A DNA stretch of 35,934 bases from assembly GCA_002312935.1 (NCBI GenBank), contig DCAT01000054.1, forward strand, positions 1-35,934, read 5' to 3'. Position numbers and translations under genes: made by a program. Within the stretch, counting starts at the first letter, position 1; every line of letters begins with the position of its first letter. This document shows, in pieces, positions 23,580-31,451 of the stretch. The notes under the pieces are model-generated. The model was not told the origin of the DNA. It saw only the letters and a program-made list of their open reading frames with translations, and did no database searches. The stretch comes from Oceanospirillaceae bacterium UBA1126. Lineage in GTDB: Bacteria; Pseudomonadota; Gammaproteobacteria; Pseudomonadales; Balneatricaceae.

Positions 23580-24779
23580 TTAAAATACACTCGCTAGTCG
23601 ATAATGTTCTATCGCCGCATCAACATGACCCATTTTATGCTGCAACCTGGCCATTTCAGCGTGCGCTTCTTTACTGGCTTGCAAGGTTATACTGGCTTGT
23701 AAGTAATCTTGGGCTTTACCCCAAAGTTCCAAACGTCTACATAAGCGACCTAGTGTAAGCTGAAGCGCTGCACTATCCTTGGCATTAGCTTGCCAAGCCT
23801 CAGCCTTGTTTAAGCTTTTCTGCACATCTGTTAAAGGCAAGTGTGCATACTCAAGCACCAGCTCGTCCAACCACTGTAGTTTAAGGGTCTGCTCTATAAA
23901 TACTTGTGTTGTCTTGGCAGTATCACCTTCAACACGAGCCATGGCCTTAGTGTAAGTAATAATACTTGGGCCGTGGCTGGTAATACTCTTTGGCGCTTTG
24001 CTCCACAAGGAGTGAAGCTGGTCTAGGCTACTTTTTGCTGCACTGCCATCTTGCCTTCTCGTTGCACTAAAAGCTCGCCCGTAGGCTAGCTGCTGCTGCT
24101 GTGCCAATTGCTCTTGGCTAAGCTGGTTATGACTTCCCACTACCAACAATAAATTAATAAGCTCAGGCCACATTTGTTGCCGCTGCAATAAATCCAATAG
24201 CAACTGGTTCGCTTCTGCATGCCTAGGATTGAGCTGATGTAGGCTTTGTAAAGCATTAAGCGCGGCATCATCATCGCCTTGAAATAGAGAAATTTCGGCA
24301 AGCTTTAAATGCACTAGTTGCTGGGTGCCTGGGAACTCTGTTACCAATTGATTGAGTACCTTTTGCGCTTCAGCAGTCTTGCCCTGCCGACCCATCGCAG
24401 TTGCCAGTGCAGGCAACACAACAATAGGCTGACTGGTAGTGGGCGCAAGTTCCAAAAACTTTTTTTCTGCACGCACGTTTTGGCCATCAGCCAAAGCCAG
24501 CAAGCCTTGGCGAGTTTGCAACTGCATACGCTTTATACGGCTGGTCTGCTGCCAGCTGCCAAGCACCCGAAAGGGTAAATTGAGTGCAATAATAAAGCGC
24601 AGGGTTAAAGACATGGCTACAAATACTAAAACAATGCCAAGTAATAGCACCCATATGCTCATTTCTATGCTGGTATCACCCCACGCTAGCAACACATACC
24701 CTGGGTCTACATTAATTAACGTGCCCAGCCCAGCGCCCACTAGCAATACCAATAAAACAATAAGAGTTAAAAAGCGCAT
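23580..24779 (-). CDS. hemY: HemY-like TPR membrane protein of the hemCDXY operon
   Basis: A 399-residue inner-membrane protein. Two transmembrane segments lie at the N-terminus (LTLIVLLVLLVGAGLGTLI and SIWVLLLGIVLVFVAMSLTL, residues about 4-64), followed by a soluble region of TPR repeats (for example LLALADGQNVRAEKKFLELA and AEAQKVLNQLVTEFPGTQQL). This is the gammaproteobacterial HemY, not the protoporphyrinogen oxidase of the same name in Bacillus. Its biochemical role is unsettled; it is conserved beside heme genes. It starts 3 bases after hemX. Confidence 0.9.
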   Translation of the reverse strand: MRFLTLIVLLVLLVGAGLGTLINVDPGYVLLAWGDTSIEMSIWVLLLGIVLVFVAMSLTLRFIIALNLPFRVLGSWQQTSRIKRMQLQTRQGLLALADGQNVRAEKKFLELAPTTSQPIVVLPALATAMGRQGKTAEAQKVLNQLVTEFPGTQQLVHLKLAEISLFQGDDDAALNALQSLHQLNPRHAEANQLLLDLLQRQQMWPELINLLLVVGSHNQLSQEQLAQQQQLAYGRAFSATRRQDGSAAKSSLDQLHSLWSKAPKSITSHGPSIITYTKAMARVEGDTAKTTQVFIEQTLKLQWLDELVLEYAHLPLTDVQKSLNKAEAWQANAKDSAALQLTLGRLCRRLELWGKAQDYLQASITLQASKEAHAEMARLQHKMGHVDAAIEHYRLASVF

Positions 24780-24782
24780 GAT

Positions 24783-26048
24783 CTATTCTCCCACCGATGG
24801 CTCAGCTGGAGTATCGTGCAGTGCGGCAACAAAGCCTTGCAAAGCAATCAGGGAACCACTGATATTAGGCATATTAACTAGAACCTTCACCTCATCAAGC
24901 AAGTCAATCTGAACGTACATTGCTTGGACAATAAGGTCACTTGGCCGATAGTATTGAGCTAAAAGGTGCTTGACACCTACCAACGATTGATCATAAATCG
25001 TCTGCTGGCGACGCAAAAGGGCAACTTGAGTTTGGCTTAATGCCATTTCAATACGCATACGCACCAATAACTCAGCTGCAGGCGTTAGCAGTTGCTGGTC
25101 TTCTTGAGTACGTGATTGCACCTTAACCAGCTGTTTTAATTCCCCAAAAACACTGTTAGCCACGCTTTTAGTGCCCTGCCAAACAGACTGAGCCCACTTG
25201 ATTTCTTCTGCTGGCGCGATCATAGCGTCATTTTTAGGACCTAGCCCAAATGCCTTATCAGTGGCCGCTACCTTACTTCTGGGTGGAATAAAGGTCAGCT
25301 TTGACGCTAAACCAGAAAGCGCAGCAAGCTTTGCATACACACCTTGTACATCGACACTTGGAATAGCTGTAAGGGCTGCTAAATCTGCCGCAATGGCCCT
25401 TCTGATTCCATAGGTGCCCACTTGTTCACTATCTCGAATGATGATGTCGGCAGCCTTAAGTAGGGCTATTGCAGATTCACTAGCTTGCTCCATAGCCAAC
25501 CGCTGGTTGGCTAACCGCAACAGGTATTCAGCTTCTGCCAACTGCCACTGAGGCAATACTTTACCCTGGTCTAGTTGGGTTTTAGCCATGGCTTCTAAGG
25601 CACGCACTAAAGCTTGGTCCATGCGCTTTTGATTAGTTTTTAAGTCTGTTTGTTCGGTGGAAATAGCACGCTGTGCAGAAGTGTTTGCAAGGGCTAAGTC
25701 ATCTAGCTTTTGTGACAAAGACTGCTGTTGTTGCTGCCAATTTTGGAGTATTTTAGATTGGCCACTTTGGTCTGACATGAGCGCTGCAGTGTAGGATTTT
25801 GCTTGCCACTGCACGTAACCCAATCCAGCGACCGCTGCCATTAATATCACAACAAGTAGCCACAACAGGCTTAGCTTGCCTTGGCTTGCTGGCTTTGTTT
25901 TTGCTGCACTAGCTCGGTCCACAGGTTTAGAAACCTTAGCTGTTTTAGGGTTGGATACTTGTGGGTCTGCGCCTTTGCTAGGCACCTTAGTATTAGCTTT
26001 GTTCTGGTCTTGTGTCACTGCGTCAGCATCCTTTTTCAGCGGCTTCAT
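24783..26048 (-). CDS. hemX: HemX-like membrane protein (uroporphyrinogen-III C-methyltransferase-annotated family)
   Basis: About 421 residues: a Lys/Ala/Pro/Thr-rich cytoplasmic N-terminus, one transmembrane segment (LLWLLVVILMAAVAGLGYVQ, near residue 63-82 of this start), then a long Gln/Leu/Ala-rich coiled coil and a helical C-terminal domain with WQLAEAEYLLRLANQRLAME, the HemX hallmark. Many databases call the family a methyltransferase, but it has no SAM-binding motif; an assembly or membrane-anchoring role for heme synthesis is more likely. The frame opens at TTG 26078; ATG 26048 (MKPLKKDADAV) is preferred as the normal codon, though neither has a strong ribosome site. Confidence 0.88.
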   Translation of the reverse strand: MKPLKKDADAVTQDQNKANTKVPSKGADPQVSNPKTAKVSKPVDRASAAKTKPASQGKLSLLWLLVVILMAAVAGLGYVQWQAKSYTAALMSDQSGQSKILQNWQQQQQSLSQKLDDLALANTSAQRAISTEQTDLKTNQKRMDQALVRALEAMAKTQLDQGKVLPQWQLAEAEYLLRLANQRLAMEQASESAIALLKAADIIIRDSEQVGTYGIRRAIAADLAALTAIPSVDVQGVYAKLAALSGLASKLTFIPPRSKVAATDKAFGLGPKNDAMIAPAEEIKWAQSVWQGTKSVANSVFGELKQLVKVQSRTQEDQQLLTPAAELLVRMRIEMALSQTQVALLRRQQTIYDQSLVGVKHLLAQYYRPSDLIVQAMYVQIDLLDEVKVLVNMPNISGSLIALQGFVAALHDTPAEPSVGE

Positions 26049-26088
26049 CAGCCTACTATCACGCCACCTTATAACCAATTTTTACAGT

Positions 26089-26868
26089 TTATCGAGGCGC
26101 TTGTTGTTGTATTGTTTGCAGCAAAGTATCGCACATTGCTTGATTGCTGGCACTACCACTGGTAAGTAATACTTGGTAGCCTAATATTTTGGCCTGCTCC
26201 GCTACCCGTGCACTAGGCAAGACTAATATGACGCGCTGTTTGTCACACCAGTCTTGGTCACTTAGCAAGGCCTCAAAATTTCCTAAAGTTTCACCACTTT
26301 GGAACATTACTGCTTGGGGTGAGAACTCAGCTACACTGACTAATTGCTCACGGTTAATATGTGGCAACTTGCGCTGATAACATTGAGCATAGTCTACCCT
26401 TGCACCAGCAGTTTCCAGTGCATCAGATAAAGTCTCTCTACCGCCGCATCCTCGCACTATTAACACCTTGTGATGGGTTTGAATTTGGGGCAATAGATCG
26501 GCCAACAATGCTTCACTTGTGTCTCCCGTCACTGGCCTTTTTGCCGCAATACCAACCGCCATTAATTGAGCTTGTGTAGATTCCCCCATGCCCCACCATT
26601 GCACACCTACAGGCCACTGAGGCCAATAATCTTGTACTAGGTCTAGCCAGTACTGCGCCGCATTGGTGCTAATAACGATGACATGGTCAAAGGTGTCCAG
26701 ATCCATTGCTAACTGCTTACTTTGCAGGCCATCCACTGATTGTGGTTCTACAGGTAGAATATCTAAGCACGCTTGGTGATGTACCTTAAACCCATGCTTT
26801 CGCAGTAGCTCAATCGTCACTTTTGCTTGTGCATCTGGCCTGGTGACCAATACCTTCATGCTGGTCAT
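26089..26868 (-). CDS. hemD: Uroporphyrinogen-III synthase
   Basis: Cyclises hydroxymethylbilane with inversion of ring D to give uroporphyrinogen III; 259 residues from the chosen ATG. The family is poorly conserved but the start KVLVTRPDAQAKVTIELLRK, the middle VIVISTNAAQYWLD, VLIVRGCGGRETLSDALETA and late VMFQSGETLGNFEALL fit HemD well. Possible starts are TTG 26871, ATG 26868 and ATG 26859; the ATG at 26868, seven bases after the hemC stop, is chosen. The position between hemC and hemX is the classical hemCDXY order and strongly supports the assignment. Confidence 0.92.
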   Translation of the reverse strand: MTSMKVLVTRPDAQAKVTIELLRKHGFKVHHQACLDILPVEPQSVDGLQSKQLAMDLDTFDHVIVISTNAAQYWLDLVQDYWPQWPVGVQWWGMGESTQAQLMAVGIAAKRPVTGDTSEALLADLLPQIQTHHKVLIVRGCGGRETLSDALETAGARVDYAQCYQRKLPHINREQLVSVAEFSPQAVMFQSGETLGNFEALLSDQDWCDKQRVILVLPSARVAEQAKILGYQVLLTSGSASNQAMCDTLLQTIQQQAPR

Positions 26869-26875
26869 CAATTAG

Positions 26876-27802
26876 TTACTGAACATTATAAATAGCTTGA
26901 AGAATTTCACCAGCACCCTGTGCTAATAGGTCCTCTGCGGCAGTGATGCCTAGGCGTTCTGCATCCACACGTGACCCTCTAATTTCGGTAGTGAGTACGC
27001 GGCTGCCATCTACTTCGCCCACTAACCCCCGTAGCCATAGCTGATCCCCTTCTAGTTCGGCAAAGCAGGCAATAGGCACCTGACAACCACCTTCTAAGCG
27101 TTTGTTTAGTGCGCGCTCAGCCATTACCCGATCCGCCGTATCTTTATGGTGTAACGGCGCCAGCAGAGCGATTGTGACATTGTCGTCTAAACGGCATTCC
27201 ACACCTACTGCGCCCTGCCCCCCGGCAGGCAAACACTGCTGGTCAGTTAAACGTGACTGAATACGGTGTTGGAAATCAAGGCGCATTAAACCTGCACTAG
27301 CTAAAATGATGGCATCGTATTGGCCTGCATCTAGCTTGGCCAAGCGGGTGTTTACATTACCCCGCAAATCTAATAATTGCAGATCTGGACGCAAGGCCTT
27401 GACTTGCAACTGGCGACGCAGGCTGGACGTGCCCACTTTGGCGCCTTGTGGAAGGTCATCTAAGCAGCTGAAGTAGTTACTTACGAATGCATCACTGGGG
27501 TCTTCTCGTTCACAGATCACAGAGAGCCCCAGGCCCTCTGGAAACTCCATTGGCACATCCTTCATGGAATGCACTGCAATGTCTGCTCGATCTTCTAACA
27601 TGGCCTGCTCTAACTCTTTAACAAACAGACCTTTGCCACCCACTTTTGCTAACGGAACATCAAGGATTTTGTCACCCTTGGTCTTCATGCCTAAAATTTC
27701 TACAGTAAGGTCTGGATGATAACGCTCTAGCTCTGCTTTTATAAAATAAGCCTGCCAAAGAGCAAGTTGGCTTTCACGTGTGGCGATACGGAGGGTGGTC
27801 AT
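26876..27802 (-). CDS. hemC: Hydroxymethylbilane synthase (porphobilinogen deaminase)
   Basis: Joins four porphobilinogen units into hydroxymethylbilane; 308 residues from ATG 27802. Motifs: LRIATRESQLALWQA, MKTKGDKILDVPLAKVGGKG, the DIAVHSMKDVP active-site stretch, GTSSLRRQLQ for substrate carboxylate binding, and EGGCQVP holding the Cys that carries the dipyrromethane cofactor. The frame is open to ATG 27826, but MTTLRIATRES matches family N-termini better. First gene of hemCDXY; its promoter should lie in the 150-base divergent region shared with trmB. Confidence 0.95.
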   Translation of the reverse strand: MTTLRIATRESQLALWQAYFIKAELERYHPDLTVEILGMKTKGDKILDVPLAKVGGKGLFVKELEQAMLEDRADIAVHSMKDVPMEFPEGLGLSVICEREDPSDAFVSNYFSCLDDLPQGAKVGTSSLRRQLQVKALRPDLQLLDLRGNVNTRLAKLDAGQYDAIILASAGLMRLDFQHRIQSRLTDQQCLPAGGQGAVGVECRLDDNVTIALLAPLHHKDTADRVMAERALNKRLEGGCQVPIACFAELEGDQLWLRGLVGEVDGSRVLTTEIRGSRVDAERLGITAAEDLLAQGAGEILQAIYNVQ

Positions 27803-27956
27803 AGGCTTTAATAACTGAGTGAACATTAATATAATCCATAGTGTATCAAATTGCTCTGCTTGGTGTTTGAGATAGACACCATAATGGAGCTGATTTATTC
27901 ATCAGTAGTAGGTAAAATACAGGCCTAGCAGTTCACTATTTATTAAGAATTCATTT

Positions 27957-28661
27957 ATGCCTTCTGATTTAACCCCTGAAATTGAAACCCCTCGCCGTAT
28001 TCGCAGTTTTGTTAAACGTGCGGGCCGTATGACTCCGTCTCAAGAACACGCTTTGGAACACTATTGGCCCCTGTATGGTTTAGAACTTAATCAGGGGGCT
28101 TTGAATTTTTCAGACCTATTTGGTAATGACCACCCCGTAATCATGGAAATTGGTTTTGGTATGGGGGACTCCTTATCTACCATGGCTGCCACCATGCCAG
28201 AAAACAACTACATTGGTATAGAAGTTCATCGCCCAGGGGTTGGCCGGCTACTTAATAACCTAGCAACCCAGGAACTAAGCAACGTAAGGGTATTTTGTGA
28301 GGACGCCATTGAAGTGATGGCGCAGTGCGTTACCGATAATAGCCTGGCCGGAGTACAGCTATTTTTTCCAGACCCATGGCACAAAAAAAAGCATAACAAG
28401 CGCCGTATCGTGCAACCTAGTTTCGCTCAAGATATTCGCCAAAAACTCGCCACTGGTGGTGTATTTCATATGGCCACAGATTGGCAACCATACGCAGAAC
28501 ACATGATGGAGGTAATGGAACTAGCCAAAGGTTATAGAAACCAAGCGGGTGACACTCAGTATTCACCGCAACCGGAGTTTCGCCCTAGCACCAAATTCCA
28601 ACGTCGTGGTGAGGGCAAGGGGCACGGAGTTTGGGATTTGATGTATCAGAAACAATGCTAA
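27957..28661 (+). CDS. trmB: tRNA (guanine-N7-)-methyltransferase TrmB
   Basis: SAM-dependent m7G46 methyltransferase of tRNA, 234 residues. The N-terminal IRSFVKRAGRMTPSQ is typical; the SAM loop is EIGFGMGDSL (64-73), followed by YIGIEVHRPGVGRLL (85-99) and the catalytic FFPDPWHKKKHNKRRIV (136-152). The C-terminal TKFQRRGEGKGHGVWDLMY is the family tail. It is divergent from hemC; on its own strand a TAAAAT hexamer at 27914-27919 could be a -10 box, but I see no good -35. It is convergent with the thioesterase gene, 12 bases apart. Confidence 0.95.
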   Translation: MPSDLTPEIETPRRIRSFVKRAGRMTPSQEHALEHYWPLYGLELNQGALNFSDLFGNDHPVIMEIGFGMGDSLSTMAATMPENNYIGIEVHRPGVGRLLNNLATQELSNVRVFCEDAIEVMAQCVTDNSLAGVQLFFPDPWHKKKHNKRRIVQPSFAQDIRQKLATGGVFHMATDWQPYAEHMMEVMELAKGYRNQAGDTQYSPQPEFRPSTKFQRRGEGKGHGVWDLMYQKQC

Positions 28662-28673
28662 TCAACCAACACT

Positions 28674-29099
28674 CTATTTGGGATAAAGCACCATTTGTGT
28701 GCATCGAAAAATGGCAACTGTTTTACCAGATTCATCATGGCTCACAATAGCATCCCAAACCTGAGTAGATTTTCCCAAGTGAGCAGCAGTTGCAACACAC
28801 CTAATGGTCCCCTCCCTTGCTGTACCAATATGGTTCGACTTTAATTCAATCGTAGTAAAACCAATGGCCCCCTCTGGAAGGTTAGCAGTGCTGCCATAAC
28901 CTGCACACGTGTCTGCTAGGGTAACAATGCTGCCTGCGTGAAGATAGCCGTTAATTGCAAGTAACGATGGTATGACTTTAAGTTCTGCCTCAACCCCTTC
29001 AGGTGCCACACGTGTGACGTGAAGGCCCAGATGCCCGGGTAAGCTACCTAAACTAATATCATTAAAAAACTTAGGAGTGAATTTTTTTGATGGCATCAT
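28674..29099 (-). CDS. PaaI-family hot-dog thioesterase
   Basis: A 141-residue hot-dog protein of the PaaI/YbgC-unlike (DUF4442/PaaI) branch. The core helix segment is INGYLHAGSIVTLADTCAGYG (residues about 49-69), with FTTIELKSNHIGTAREGTIR after it, typical of PaaI-type acyl-CoA thioesterases that act on aromatic or medium-chain acyl-CoA. Substrate unknown. Two adjacent ATG codons (29099 and 29096) follow an AAGGA ribosome site; the second has better spacing. A perfect 9-base inverted repeat lies 34-54 bases upstream and may be its operator. Confidence 0.85.
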   Translation of the reverse strand: MMPSKKFTPKFFNDISLGSLPGHLGLHVTRVAPEGVEAELKVIPSLLAINGYLHAGSIVTLADTCAGYGSTANLPEGAIGFTTIELKSNHIGTAREGTIRCVATAAHLGKSTQVWDAIVSHDESGKTVAIFRCTQMVLYPK

Positions 29100-29362
29100 T
29101 TTTTCCTTACAAACTAACTAACAACGCAATGATCTGGTCTGATCCAGACCAGAGGCACAGCAGCATTATTACATGACCTAAGGGGTCTGCGTTTAATGAT
29201 GACTATGTGGTCTATTGCCAGCCATGGATTTAAACCCGATGGCATTGCCTTAGCGCATTAGTCAACACGGCAACCTATGAGGCCAGTTTGACCTCAGCGT
29301 TTGTTGGCGATAGGGTTAACTCACCGATTTATTAAAATACATCTACTAGGGTTGCCTAATTT
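29100..29362. other. 263-base divergent intergenic region between the thioesterase and ybaK genes
   Basis: No convincing reading frame. It holds the 21-base palindrome at 29133-29153, a weaker imperfect palindrome TGAGGCCA-GTT-TGACCTCA at 29278-29296 with one mismatch, and a TAAAAT hexamer at 29333-29338 that could be a -10 box for ybaK but lacks a good -35. Confidence 0.5.
29133..29153. promoter_or_regulatory. Perfect 9-base inverted repeat, candidate operator upstream of the PaaI-like gene
   Basis: TCTGGTCTG (29133-29141) and CAGACCAGA (29145-29153) are exact reverse complements around ATC. The TGGTC/GACCA half-sites resemble operators of GntR/FadR-type regulators (core TGGT...ACCA), which often respond to acyl-CoA or organic acids, fitting a thioesterase target. 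The distance to the start (34 bases) suits a repressor covering the promoter or leader. No such regulator gene is in the window. Confidence 0.6.
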
Positions 29363-29827
29363 ATGACTCCTGCAATAGACCAACTCACACGTTTAGGTGT
29401 TCACCACAGTGTGCACGAATATACCCACACCGCCAAAGTGGCGTCATACGGAAGAGAAGCGTCAGATAAACTGGGTGTGCCTCCCCAAAGGGTATTTAAA
29501 ACACTGGTCGTGGATGCTGGAAACAAGACTTTGGCGGTGGCGGTACTGCCTGTTGATCAACAGCTCAACTTAAAGCTTATGGCCACAGCCATTGGCGCAA
29601 AAAAAGTAGTTATGGCAAACCCTGCCACAGTGAGCCGAAGTAGTGGCTATGTCCTGGGTGGTGTGAGCCCAGTAGGCCAAAAGCGAGCGCTCACTACGGT
29701 TATAGATCAGCGTGCTAAAGATTATGGCAGCATTTATGTGAGTGGTGGTCGCAGAGGATTAGAGGTTGAACTGGCTGCAAGTGATTTAGCCATGGTAACC
29801 CATGGCTTATTCGAGATCATTTCTTAA
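29363..29827 (+). CDS. ybaK: Cys-tRNA(Pro)/Cys-tRNA(Cys) deacylase, YbaK/EbsC family
   Basis: A 154-residue trans-editing hydrolase of the YbaK family that clears Cys mischarged on tRNA(Pro). Family marks are YGREASDKLGVPPQRVFKTLV near residues 29-49, with the catalytic Lys in VFKTLV, VAVLPVDQQLNLKLMATAIG, SGYVLGGVSPVGQK (90-103) and SGGRRGLEVELAASDL near the end. Length is normal. It is alone in its orientation, divergent from the PaaI-like gene and convergent with the isomerase gene. Confidence 0.92.
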   Translation: MTPAIDQLTRLGVHHSVHEYTHTAKVASYGREASDKLGVPPQRVFKTLVVDAGNKTLAVAVLPVDQQLNLKLMATAIGAKKVVMANPATVSRSSGYVLGGVSPVGQKRALTTVIDQRAKDYGSIYVSGGRRGLEVELAASDLAMVTHGLFEIIS

Positions 29828-29841
29828 GCCGTCATCACGGC
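29828..29841. terminator. Short hairpin after ybaK, possible weak terminator
   Basis: GCCGT-CATC-ACGGC forms a 5-base stem directly after the ybaK stop; a second 5-base stem AATTC-AGCTA-GAATT follows at 29845-29859. Neither is followed by a T run, so this is a weak call for the convergent ybaK/isomerase boundary. Confidence 0.3.
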
Positions 29842-29858
29842 ACTAATTCAGCTAGAAT

Positions 29859-30197
29859 TTAATCGCTAAAGGTGACGTAACTAGGATCGAGGTCTACTAC
29901 CTGTGCGCTCATGGCTGCAGAAGTGATACCCATATCGATAAGGCCCTGCACTATCATGTTGCTAAGCGCTTGCTTTTGATCTGCTGTGCGCCCTGCCATG
30001 ATATGAGACGTGGCATGGATAAAACGATCCGAGCCTGTGCCTGCAATATGGTGGTCGTAACCTGTGCAGCGTACTTTAATATGATCAGACTCAAACAAAC
30101 CCGATTTTACATGGGCGTCAAACACGCACCTTAATAGCTGGGTGGGCGTAACACTACTGCTAAGCTGGTTAGAAATTTCTATGACGCAATGTGGCAT
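29859..30197 (-). CDS. 5-carboxymethyl-2-hydroxymuconate delta-isomerase family protein
   Basis: A 112-residue member of the CHMI (HpaF) family, a tautomerase-superfamily trimer with a catalytic N-terminal proline: the protein starts MPHCVIEISNQL, giving Pro1 after Met removal. Other marks are IKVRCTGYDHHIAGTG and HATSHIMAGRTADQKQALS. HpaF isomerises 5-carboxymethyl-2-hydroxymuconate in homoprotocatechuate degradation, but no other hpa gene is here, and many genomes carry a stand-alone copy of unknown role. It follows hemE by 39 bases on the same strand and may be read from the hemE promoters. Confidence 0.85.
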   Translation of the reverse strand: MPHCVIEISNQLSSSVTPTQLLRCVFDAHVKSGLFESDHIKVRCTGYDHHIAGTGSDRFIHATSHIMAGRTADQKQALSNMIVQGLIDMGITSAAMSAQVVDLDPSYVTFSD

Positions 30198-30236
30198 GTG
30201 CAGGCCCTATTTATTAGTATTATGGGTAACATTTTT

Positions 30237-31310
30237 TTAGTGATACTGACCACTTTGGTCGTGCACAGCATCAACAAATATTTTGGCACTTTCTGGGTCT
30301 ACAAACTGGTGAATACCATGGCCTAGGTTGAAAACATGACCATCATTTTTACCAAAATCTGCCAATATACGACCTACTTCTGCCTGAATAGTGGGTGCGT
30401 CTGCGTAAAGCACACTAGGATCCATATTACCCTGAAGCGCTACTTTGTCTCCCACACGATTGCGGGCTTCACTAACTTCTATAGTCCAGTCTAAACCTAG
30501 GGCATCAGCGCCTGTTGCTGCAAGTTGCTCTAACCACTGGCCACCGTTTTTAGTGAACAAGATAACAGGGACTGCTCTGCCTTCAGATTCGCGGGTAAGG
30601 CCATTAACAATACGCTGCATATAATCTAACGAAAAGGCTTGGTAACATGGGCCACTCAGTACGCCACCCCATGTATCAAAAATTTGTACCGCTTGAGCAC
30701 CTGCTGCAATTTGAGCATTTAAATAAGCAATCACTGAATCGGCTAATACACTGAGTACTTGATGTAATAGCTCTGGGGTTGAATACATCATCGCTTTAAT
30801 ATGACGGAAGTCTTTGCTGGAACCCCCTTCAATCATATAAGTTGCCAAGGTCCAAGGGCTTCCAGAAAAACCAATCAACGGAACATCGCCAGACAATGCT
30901 CCACGGATAGTGCTTACCGCATTCATAACGTAGCCTAAATCTGCACCCATATCTGGCACTTTAAGCGCCGCAACATCAGCTTCAGTGCGCACTGGCTTTT
31001 CAAACTTAGGGCCTTCGCCAGCCTCAAAGTATAGCCCTAGGCCCATTGCATCGGGCACTGTTAGGATGTCTGAGAATAGGATGGCTGCGTCTAAATCATA
31101 TCGACGTAATGGTTGCAAAGTGACTTCACAGGCAAAATCAGCATTCTTACAAAGGCTCAAAAAATCACCAGCTTCAGCACGTAAAGCACGATATTCTGGT
31201 AAATAGCGACCCGCTTGGCGCATCATCCATACCGGCGTTACATCAACAGGCTGGCCCATAAGAGCACGAAGAAAACGGTCGTTTTTTAATTCAGGTTTAG
31301 AAGCAGTCAT
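30237..31310 (-). CDS. hemE: Uroporphyrinogen decarboxylase
   Basis: Cytoplasmic enzyme that decarboxylates uroporphyrinogen III to coproporphyrinogen III; 357 residues, normal length. The substrate-binding start LRALMGQPVDVTPVWMMRQAGRYLPEYRA carries the conserved MRQAGRY motif, followed by AAILFSDILTVPDAMGL with the catalytic Asp, IGFSGSPWTLATYMIEG, and FNLGHGIHQFVDPE near the C-terminus. It lies 141 bases after gltD, with its own promoters in the gap, as in other gammaproteobacteria with gltBD-hemE. Heme supply could thus be set independently of glutamate synthase. Confidence 0.97.
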   Translation of the reverse strand: MTASKPELKNDRFLRALMGQPVDVTPVWMMRQAGRYLPEYRALRAEAGDFLSLCKNADFACEVTLQPLRRYDLDAAILFSDILTVPDAMGLGLYFEAGEGPKFEKPVRTEADVAALKVPDMGADLGYVMNAVSTIRGALSGDVPLIGFSGSPWTLATYMIEGGSSKDFRHIKAMMYSTPELLHQVLSVLADSVIAYLNAQIAAGAQAVQIFDTWGGVLSGPCYQAFSLDYMQRIVNGLTRESEGRAVPVILFTKNGGQWLEQLAATGADALGLDWTIEVSEARNRVGDKVALQGNMDPSVLYADAPTIQAEVGRILADFGKNDGHVFNLGHGIHQFVDPESAKIFVDAVHDQSGQYH

Positions 31311-31354
31311 GGCAAGAAATAAGGCCTTAAAGCAGATAGTAAAGATTGCTGCCC

Positions 31355-31383
31355 ATGATATAGATCACCTGCCTCATTGTCAC
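31355..31383 (-). promoter_or_regulatory. Proximal sigma70-like promoter of hemE
   Basis: On the minus strand GTGACA (complement of 31378-31383; 5 of 6 to TTGACA) and TATCAT (31355-31360; 5 of 6 to TATAAT) are 17 bases apart. The -10 box ends 44 bases before the hemE ATG, giving a short leader. Confidence 0.65.
31356..31367. promoter_or_regulatory. CRP/FNR-like palindrome overlapping the hemE -10 box
   Basis: TGAT-ATAG-ATCA is symmetric in its half-sites and matches the core of the FNR/Anr box (TTGAT-N4-ATCAA) at 8 of 10 fixed positions; the outer bases differ. Read one step wider it also resembles a CRP site (GTGA-N6-TCA on the minus strand). It covers the -10 region, a position expected to repress rather than activate. 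Regulator not in the window. Confidence 0.45.
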
Positions 31384-31394
31384 GGATTGTGGCA

Positions 31395-31424
31395 ACTATA
31401 CAAGTGATCTACAGATGTTCTCAA
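31395..31424 (-). promoter_or_regulatory. Distal sigma70-like promoter of hemE
   Basis: On the minus strand TTGAGA (complement of 31419-31424) and TATAGT (31395-31400) are separated by 18 bases. It lies about 40 bases upstream of the proximal promoter in the same gltD-hemE gap. Confidence 0.55.
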
Positions 31425-31451
31425 CAGGTTTTTCAGGATTAGTAGTCGGGT

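Noticed and set aside
24439..24912. 157-codon plus-strand open frame across hemY/hemX
   Set aside because: Antisense to two conserved genes in an intact operon; its Ser/Thr/Lys-rich composition is that of a reverse-frame artefact.
27861..27881. TGGTGT...ACACCA inverted repeat in the hemC/trmB spacer
   Set aside because: Six-base arms with a 9-base gap are within chance expectation for this length; no known operator matches.
29278..29296. Imperfect palindrome upstream of ybaK
   Set aside because: Eight-base arms contain a mismatch, the distance from the start is not distinctive, and no matching regulator family came to mind.
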